From the NCBI GenBank assembly GCA_024235835.1, contig JACKLQ010000003.1, positions 1 through 64,000 on the forward strand: a stretch of DNA of 64,000 nt. Reading direction: 5' to 3'. Position 1 is the stretch's first letter, and every line of letters begins with the position of its first letter. Positions 58,792 through 64,000 of the stretch are shown in pieces. Source of the DNA: Thiobacillus sp. (GTDB taxonomy: Bacteria; Pseudomonadota; Gammaproteobacteria; Burkholderiales; Thiobacillaceae). The notes below the pieces were generated by a model. It was not told the DNA's origin. It searched no databases and saw only the letters and a program-made list of their open reading frames with translations. The position numbers and the translations under genes were made by a program.

Positions 58792-59423
58792 AATGGTTCA
58801 TCGCCATACTGGCTTTCACGGCCGGTACCGCCTTTGCGGGCAAGCAGCAGTACGAGCCCCTGTCCGCCAGCGTCAAGGCCCGACTGAGCAAGGCCGTGGC
58901 GGATGCCGCTGTCGAGAAAGCGGCATTTGCCGATTCCCCGACAGTCCGACTCTGGCTTGGGGAGATGTCGAACCGGCTGACACGCTACATCCCCGACCCG
59001 GAATTCCGCGAGGACTTTCTCAATACCCTGCACTACGAAGCCGTGCGAGCCGGCCTGGATCCGGAACTGATGCTGGGCCTCATCGAGGTGGAAAGCGGCT
59101 TCAAGAAATACGCCGTTTCCACCGTCGGGGCCCGGGGATTCACCCAGGTCATGCCCTTCTGGCTGGACGTCATCGGCACCCGGGAACAGAACCTGTTCCA
59201 CCTGCGCACCAACCTGCGCTACGGCACCACCATCCTGCGCCACTACATCGACATCGAGAACGGCAACCTCTTCCGCGCCCTGGGCCGCTACAACGGCAGC
59301 CTGGGCAAGGCCGAGTACCCGGAGATGGTGTACGCGGCGTGGCGGAACCACTGGACCTTTGGGTTGCCCCCCAAGGGCAAGGCCGCCCCCAGGCGCACCA
59401 CTAAACAGGTCATGACCTACTGA
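58773..59423 (+). CDS. Lytic transglycosylase (SLT family), periplasmic
   Basis: The 216-residue protein has a signal peptide (CMKWFIAILAFTAGTAFAGK) and an SLT/lysozyme-like domain: DPELMLGLIEVESGFKKYAV with catalytic Glu, GARGFTQVMPFWLDVIG and ALGRYNGSLGKAEYPEMVYA. It cleaves peptidoglycan glycan strands to anhydro ends. Translation is coupled to proS through a 19-base overlap, an arrangement seen in other betaproteobacteria. Confidence 0.92.
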   Translation: MSKRCMKWFIAILAFTAGTAFAGKQQYEPLSASVKARLSKAVADAAVEKAAFADSPTVRLWLGEMSNRLTRYIPDPEFREDFLNTLHYEAVRAGLDPELMLGLIEVESGFKKYAVSTVGARGFTQVMPFWLDVIGTREQNLFHLRTNLRYGTTILRHYIDIENGNLFRALGRYNGSLGKAEYPEMVYAAWRNHWTFGLPPKGKAAPRRTTKQVMTY

Positions 59424-59693
59424 ACAGATTTCCCTTGCGACGGGACTGGCTTTCAGTCAACACCCGTATTGGGGGCCGGGTAGCATATTCCCGAGGCAAG
59501 CACTCGTGGGATAACTCAATAAGTGCAAACAGACAGATGGAAACAAGATAAACAAATACTAAAATACTTATATCTTGGCTCGGGTTGATTGAGTTAGAAG
59601 CGGGGGTACAGTTCACCACACGCCTTCACAGCCAGCCAGCGCGTGCGAGGAAGCCAATTCGCAATTCAAAACAGAAAATGTAAGGGGAAAAAA
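59424..59693 (+). other. AT-rich leader before the RTX gene
   Basis: This 270-base gap is much richer in A and T than its neighbours, especially 59510-59600 and 59655-59693. It probably holds the promoter and leader of the RTX gene; GTAAGGGGAAAAAA precedes its ATG. I cannot single out -35/-10 boxes with confidence. Confidence 0.4.
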
Positions 59694-60830
59694 ATGGCAA
59701 CAGCAACTGCATACAACGCATCCGGCGGCATCGTTATGCCAGATTTCACTGTCTCTGATTTCTATGACCTGACCTTGACGACAAAGACCCCCACTTTGAT
59801 GGTGGGGGACTATCGCGCGTGGGGAGAACCCAATCTAAAAACCACCTTCACTGGCACCGGATTCACCTATAGCGGGGATAGCGCAACAGGTGGTATAGCA
59901 ACAGGCTGGCAGGAAACGGAGGCAGGGACGCTGCTCTTCAAGGTCACAGGCGCCTCCGTCCCGGTTGCTTCCGTTAACACATGGATAAATAGCAACAACA
60001 CCACTGCTTTCTTCTCCGCCCTTTTTGGCGGCAATGACACTTTCAATGGCAGCGGCTATGCGGACAACCTGCTGAGCTACAACGGCAACGACACCCTGAA
60101 TGGCGGTGGGGGCAACGACACCCTGAGCGGAGGCAGCGGCAACGATCTGCTCAACGGTGGTGCGGGCAATGACGTAATGAAGGGAGGCACCGGCAACGAT
60201 ACCTATATCGTCGCCAGCAGTGGCGACGTGGTGACCGAATCGGCCAACGCAGGTACAGACCTGATCCAATCCAGCGTCACCCGCACCTTGGGCGCCAACC
60301 AGGAAAAGCTTACCCTGACCGGCTCAAATGCCATCAATGGAACGGGCAACACCTTGGCCAATGTCCTCAACGGCAATGGTGCGGCCAATGTCCTGAAGGG
60401 CAGCAGCGGCAATGACACCATCAATGGCGGCAGCGGCAATGACAAAATCCATGGCGGTACAGGCAAGGATGTATTGACCAGCGGCTCAGGCGCGGACAAG
60501 TTCGTGTTCGACACCGCATTGAACCCCACATCCAACCTGGACACCCTCAAGGACTTCATCCACGGCACGGACAAGGTTCTGCTGGACGATGACATATTCA
60601 GCATGATGGGCATCGTGGGCACATCGAGCGGGGTTGCCCTGGCTTCATGGAAATTCGCCGCCGGTACCCAGGCCGCTGACGCCGGCGACCGGATCATCTA
60701 CGACGCCGGCACCGGATCACTGTTCTACGACGCGGATGGGACGGGCGCGGGGGCGCAGGTCAGGTTCGCGGTGCTGGGCACTACCACCCATCCCACCGTG
60801 ACCGCCAGCGATTTCCTGGTCATCGCCTGA
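59694..60830 (+). CDS. RTX-repeat secreted calcium-binding protein
   Basis: The 378-residue protein has no N-terminal signal peptide, as expected for type I secretion. An unrecognised N-terminal part (about 1-110) is followed by two blocks of GGxGxDxxx-type repeats: NGNDTLNGGGGNDTLSGGSG, NDLLNGGAGNDVMKGGTGND, and later NDTINGGSGNDKIHGGTGKD. The C-terminal part resembles the secretion-signal region of RTX proteins (DRIIYDAGTGSLFYDADGTG, ending TASDFLVIA). Repeats fold on binding calcium outside the cell. The transporter genes are encoded downstream. No protease or lipase motif is visible, so it may be an adhesin or surface-layer-like protein. Confidence 0.92.
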   Translation: MATATAYNASGGIVMPDFTVSDFYDLTLTTKTPTLMVGDYRAWGEPNLKTTFTGTGFTYSGDSATGGIATGWQETEAGTLLFKVTGASVPVASVNTWINSNNTTAFFSALFGGNDTFNGSGYADNLLSYNGNDTLNGGGGNDTLSGGSGNDLLNGGAGNDVMKGGTGNDTYIVASSGDVVTESANAGTDLIQSSVTRTLGANQEKLTLTGSNAINGTGNTLANVLNGNGAANVLKGSSGNDTINGGSGNDKIHGGTGKDVLTSGSGADKFVFDTALNPTSNLDTLKDFIHGTDKVLLDDDIFSMMGIVGTSSGVALASWKFAAGTQAADAGDRIIYDAGTGSLFYDADGTGAGAQVRFAVLGTTTHPTVTASDFLVIA

Positions 60831-60848
60831 ACCTGGATAACTTGAACG

Positions 60849-60876
60849 AACGCCAGCAGATGCTGGCGTTTTTTTC
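60849..60876 (+). terminator. Rho-independent terminator after the RTX gene
   Basis: AACGCCAGCA and TGCTGGCGTT pair perfectly around GA and are followed by six or seven T. It should reduce read-through from the abundant RTX mRNA into the glycosyltransferase and secretion genes. Confidence 0.88.
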
Positions 60877-60882
60877 GCGCTC

Positions 60883-62115
60883 ATGAACTTCCTCTTCGTC
60901 CACCAGAACTTCCCCGGTCAATTCCGGCACGTGGCCGCTGCCCTGGCGGGTGATGGCCGACATGGAGTCGTAGCCCTGGGCGAAACGGAAAACCTCCAGG
61001 GGCGTACGCCGTTTCATCCGGCTGTCCGCCTGATCGGACACCCCGCTCCTCCCCCGCCCAATCCGGGCACCCACCATTACATCCGTGACTACGAGCGTGC
61101 CATCAGGAGAGGCCAACTGACGGCCCGGGCGGCCATGGAACTACACGCCCAGGGCTATCGACCCGACGTGGTGGCCGTGCACCCGGGCTGGGGAGAAGGC
61201 CTGTTCCTCAAGGACATCTTCCCCCAGGCCCGCCATATCCACTATTGCGAGTTCTTCTACCACGCCGAGGGCAGCGATGTGGGGTTCGACCCCGAGTATC
61301 CCACCAGCCCGGACGATCGCCTCAAGGTGCGCATCAAGAACAGCACCCAACTGATCGGCTTGGAAGCAGCAGATGCCGGTGTCGCCCCTACCCGGTGGCA
61401 GAAGGCCCAATACCCGGCCTGCTGGGCCGAAAAGATCCAGGTGCTGCACGAAGGCATCGACACGCGCCACGTGGCGCCCAACCCCCAGGCGGAACTGGAA
61501 GTGGACGGCCTGCGCTTCCGGTCCGGCGACCCGGTCATCACCTACGTGGCGCGCAACCTGGAGCCCTACCGGGGGTTCCACGTGTTCATGCGCACCCTGC
61601 CCCGGGTGCTGGCCCGACATCCCAGGGCCCATGTGCTCATCGTGGGGGGCGACGAGGTGAGTTACGGGGTCCATCCACCGGATGGCAAGAATTATCAGGG
61701 AATGTTGCGCGAGGAACTGGGAGAGCGCCTGGATTGGTCCCGGGTGCATTTCCTCGGCAAAGTGCCCTATGCAAGATTCCTGGCCGTGCTGCAGGTCTCG
61801 GCGGTCCATGTCTACCTGACCTATCCCTTCGTGTTGTCCTGGTCCCTGCTGGAGGCCATGGCCGCGGGCTGTGTTCTGGTAGCATCCGACACCGCCCCCG
61901 TGCGGGAAGTCATGCAGCACGAAGACACGGGCCTGCTGGCGGATTTCTTCGACATGGACACCTTGGCCCAACACATCCTGGAAGCCCTGAACCACCCGGC
62001 GCGCCACGCGGACCTGCGAGCCCGGGCCCGGCGGTTCGTGGTGGACCATTTCGACCTGACGCATCATTGCCTGCCCCTGGCCCTGGCGTTCTACACGGGC
62101 GCCTCCCATGGCTGA
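60883..62115 (+). CDS. Family 4 glycosyltransferase
   Basis: The 410-residue enzyme has the GT-B plan: N-terminal MNFLFVHQNFPGQFRHVAAA, the central domain boundary, and a C-terminal nucleotide-sugar domain with VITYVARNLEPYRGFHVFMR, RAHVLIVGGDEVSYG, VHFLGKVPYARFLAVLQ and LSWSLLEAMAAGCVLVASDT. The EAMAAG region carries the catalytic-type Glu; the second Glu is SDTAPVREVM. No signal or membrane helix. It lies between the RTX gene and the transporter and overlaps the latter by eight bases, which suggests a link with secretion or with glycosylating the RTX protein (inference). Confidence 0.9.
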   Translation: MNFLFVHQNFPGQFRHVAAALAGDGRHGVVALGETENLQGRTPFHPAVRLIGHPAPPPPNPGTHHYIRDYERAIRRGQLTARAAMELHAQGYRPDVVAVHPGWGEGLFLKDIFPQARHIHYCEFFYHAEGSDVGFDPEYPTSPDDRLKVRIKNSTQLIGLEAADAGVAPTRWQKAQYPACWAEKIQVLHEGIDTRHVAPNPQAELEVDGLRFRSGDPVITYVARNLEPYRGFHVFMRTLPRVLARHPRAHVLIVGGDEVSYGVHPPDGKNYQGMLREELGERLDWSRVHFLGKVPYARFLAVLQVSAVHVYLTYPFVLSWSLLEAMAAGCVLVASDTAPVREVMQHEDTGLLADFFDMDTLAQHILEALNHPARHADLRARARRFVVDHFDLTHHCLPLALAFYTGASHG

Positions 62116-63805
62116 CGGCCTGCGCTTCCTGGGCCACTTCAAGGCCCACTTCCTTTACGCGGGGCTGTTCAGCTTCTTCATCAACCTGACCCTGCTGGTG
62201 CCGCCGCTGTACATGATCCAGGTCTTCGACCGGGTGCTTTCCAGCCGCAGCGAGGAAACCCTGCTCATGCTCACCCTGCTGTCCCTGGGCATGCTGCTCC
62301 TGATGTGGACCCTGGATTACCTGCGCGCCCTGCTGCTGCTGGGGTCCGGCGCCCTGCTGGACAAACTCTCCGGCGAGCGGGTCATCGCCAGCCTGGTGGC
62401 CAACGCCTCCAAAGTCAGCCGGACGGAGACGGCCCACGGCCTGCGGGACGTGGCGGTGCTGCGCGGCTTTCTCACGGGCAACAGCATCATCGCCCTCTTC
62501 GACGCCCCCTGGGGGGTGTTCTTCATCGCCCTGATCTTCCTTTTCCACCCCTGGATGGGCTGGATCGCCCTGTTCGGCGCCCTGGTCCTGTTCGGCCTGG
62601 CCTGGCTGAACGAGAAGCTCAACCGCCAGCAGCTGGAGAACATCCAGATCAACTCCCGCCGCAGCAGCCAGTTCATCGACCAGGGCCTGCGCAACGCCGA
62701 CGTGGTCAACGGCATGGGCATGCTGCCGGGCTTCGTGCGTCACTGGCGCGGCCTCAACCAGCCGGTGCTGGAGGCCATGGGCAGCACCGGTCGGCGCATG
62801 GGCCTGGTGCAAAGCACCAGCAAGTTCTTCCGCCAGATCATGCAGGTGGCCATGATGGGCACGGGCGCCTACCTGATCATCGACCAGAACCTGAGCCCGG
62901 GCATCATGATCGCCGCCACCATCATCCAGGGGCGGGCCATGGCCCCGGTGGAAATGCTGCTGGGCAACTGGGCCAACCTGGTCCAGGCCCGTTCCGCCTT
63001 CGCGCGCATGGCCCCCCTGTTGTCCGCCTCCCTGGAGGCCGCCCCCTCCACCCGGCTGCCGGAACCCCAGGGCCGCCTCGGCGTGGAACGGGTGGCCCTG
63101 GCGGGCAAGACGCCGGATCGACCCATCCTACGCCACGTGGCCCTGGAACTGGCGCCCGGCGAATCCCTGGCCGTGGTGGGCCCCAGCGCCTCGGGCAAGT
63201 CCAGCCTGGCCAAGCTCATCGTCGGCGTATGGCAACCCTCGGCGGGGGCCGTGCGCCTGGACGGCGCCGACGTGAGCCTGGTGGACCGGGCCCAGTTTGG
63301 CCGGCACGTTGGCTACCTGCCCCAGGACGTGGAACTTTTTCCCTCCACGGTCAGCGAGAACATCGCCCGGCTGGGCGAGGTCGATTCCGAGGCGGTAGTC
63401 GCCGCCGCCCAGCTGGCGGGGGTGCACGACATGGTCCTGCGCCTGCCCCAGGGCTATGACACGCCCCTGGGCGATGGCGGCCATGTCCTGTCCGGCGGCC
63501 AGATGCAGCGCATCGGCATCGCCCGGGCCCTCTACCGCATGCCCCGGCTGGTGGTGCTGGACGAGCCCAACGCCAACCTGGACGCCGAGGGCGAGGAAAG
63601 GCTGATGCACACCCTGCGATCCCTCAGGCTGGCCCGCGTCACCCTGGTGCTGATCACCCACAAGCCCGGGCTCCTGGCGGATATCGACAAGGTGCTGGTC
63701 CTGCGCGACGGCCAGATGGAACAGTTCGGCCCCCGGCAGGAGGTGCTGGCCCGCATCCTGCCGCCTCCTCCGCATCCCACCCCGGCCCCCGTGGCGATCA
63801 ACTGA
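62108..63805 (+). CDS. Type I secretion ABC transporter (PrtD/HlyB-like)
   Basis: The 565-residue inner-membrane exporter has six helices (for example SFFINLTLLVPPLYMIQVFD) and an ATPase domain: Walker A VVGPSASGKSSLAKLIVGVW, signature HVLSGGQMQRIGIARALYRM and Walker B LVVLDEPNANLD, with His in LVLITHKPG. No N-terminal C39 peptidase-like domain is present, as in PrtD-type exporters of RTX proteins. It overlaps the glycosyltransferase gene by eight bases and the adaptor gene by one. Confidence 0.95.
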   Translation: MADGLRFLGHFKAHFLYAGLFSFFINLTLLVPPLYMIQVFDRVLSSRSEETLLMLTLLSLGMLLLMWTLDYLRALLLLGSGALLDKLSGERVIASLVANASKVSRTETAHGLRDVAVLRGFLTGNSIIALFDAPWGVFFIALIFLFHPWMGWIALFGALVLFGLAWLNEKLNRQQLENIQINSRRSSQFIDQGLRNADVVNGMGMLPGFVRHWRGLNQPVLEAMGSTGRRMGLVQSTSKFFRQIMQVAMMGTGAYLIIDQNLSPGIMIAATIIQGRAMAPVEMLLGNWANLVQARSAFARMAPLLSASLEAAPSTRLPEPQGRLGVERVALAGKTPDRPILRHVALELAPGESLAVVGPSASGKSSLAKLIVGVWQPSAGAVRLDGADVSLVDRAQFGRHVGYLPQDVELFPSTVSENIARLGEVDSEAVVAAAQLAGVHDMVLRLPQGYDTPLGDGGHVLSGGQMQRIGIARALYRMPRLVVLDEPNANLDAEGEERLMHTLRSLRLARVTLVLITHKPGLLADIDKVLVLRDGQMEQFGPRQEVLARILPPPPHPTPAPVAIN

Positions 63806-64000
63806 TGACCGGGTCCACGGAACATCCCCCCGGCATGATCGCCCGCATCGGTCTCGTTCTGGTGCTGGTCGCCTTTGCCGGCATCGGCATATGGGCGGCG
63901 ACCGCGCCCATCCAGGGCGCGGTGGTCACCGCAGGCCTGGTGCGTGTGGACTCCAAGCGCAAGACCGTGCAGCACAACGAAGGCGGCATCGTGAAAAGCA
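63805..64000 (+). CDS. HlyD-family membrane fusion protein, 3' end beyond the window
   Basis: Only the first 65 residues are seen. One membrane anchor (RIGLVLVLVAFAGIGIWAAT) is followed by APIQGAVVTAGLVRVDSKRK and TVQHNEGGIV, the typical HlyD/PrtE opening that leads into the barrel domain. The start codon overlaps the exporter stop (TGATG). The protein should connect the ABC transporter with a TolC-type outer-membrane channel, whose gene is not in the window. Confidence 0.93.
   Translation, partial: MTGSTEHPPGMIARIGLVLVLVAFAGIGIWAATAPIQGAVVTAGLVRVDSKRKTVQHNEGGIVKS

Noticed and set aside
60030..60490. Apparent tandem DNA repeats, considered as a minisatellite or CRISPR-like array
   Set aside because: The periodicity is the 27-base coding period of RTX nonapeptides; there are no identical repeats with unique spacers.

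Overview
The window looks like the chromosome of a G+C-rich betaproteobacterium, probably near Rhodocyclales or a related thiosulfate-oxidising group. Gene orders such as uvrA / MFS transporter / ssb, fmdB / DUF502 / aspS, comEC next to DUF2062 and lolCD, and mtgA / aroE support this. So do the two chemoreceptors and a SoxX/SoxA cytochrome pair. The genus is my inference; no rRNA gene is present. I saw no tRNA, rRNA, CRISPR array or transposase gene.

Left host flank (1-6510): the first 3.6 kb encode a very long sensor kinase with about nine PAS domains, cut by the window edge at its phospho-accepting histidine. Next is a VapBC-type toxin-antitoxin pair whose toxin carries two compensating frameshifts, bracketed by two direct copies of a structured intergenic repeat. 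A SemiSWEET transporter and trpD-trpG follow.

Integrated island (about 6494-26133): a 19.6 kb element sits exactly at the start codon of trpG. Near-identical 17-nt sequences at both ends each encode Met-Leu-Leu-Met-Ile, so the insertion leaves the trpG frame whole but gives it a new upstream region. A second 31-nt repeat lies just inside both ends. A DUF4102-type tyrosine integrase is followed by a coupled operon (AlpA-like regulator, CHC2-type primase, DUF3987 protein, unknowns) typical of P4-like satellites or small integrative elements. I found no capsid, terminase or conjugation genes. The cargo looks like defence: a type I restriction-modification locus (hsdM, hsdS, DUF4268 nuclease-like protein, small membrane protein, hsdR, RNase-H-fold-like protein). 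Beyond it is an unusual two-gene operon in which a small SpoT/MESH1-like HD hydrolase is coupled to a protein fusing another such HD domain to two CbbX-type AAA+ ATPases. A divergent XRE regulator with a palindromic candidate operator lies beside it. This operon is the best candidate for an undescribed system.

Right host region (26190-59423): HDOD protein and uvrA, then MFS transporter and ssb; a FadL porin with an acyl-activating enzyme; fmdB, DUF502 and aspS; a GIY-YIG/DUF4357 gene between two inverted copies of a second structured repeat family; comEC; DUF2062; soxA-soxX; lolD-lolC; yjbQ; a DUF2189 membrane protein; a PAS-chemoreceptor with a CheY-like protein; mtgA-aroE; glnA behind an NtrC-type site; a second chemoreceptor; a DUF4124 protein; proS; and a lytic transglycosylase.

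Secretion locus (59694-64000): an RTX-repeat protein, a family 4 glycosyltransferase, a type I secretion ABC transporter and the start of its HlyD-like adaptor, all on the plus strand and cut by the right edge.
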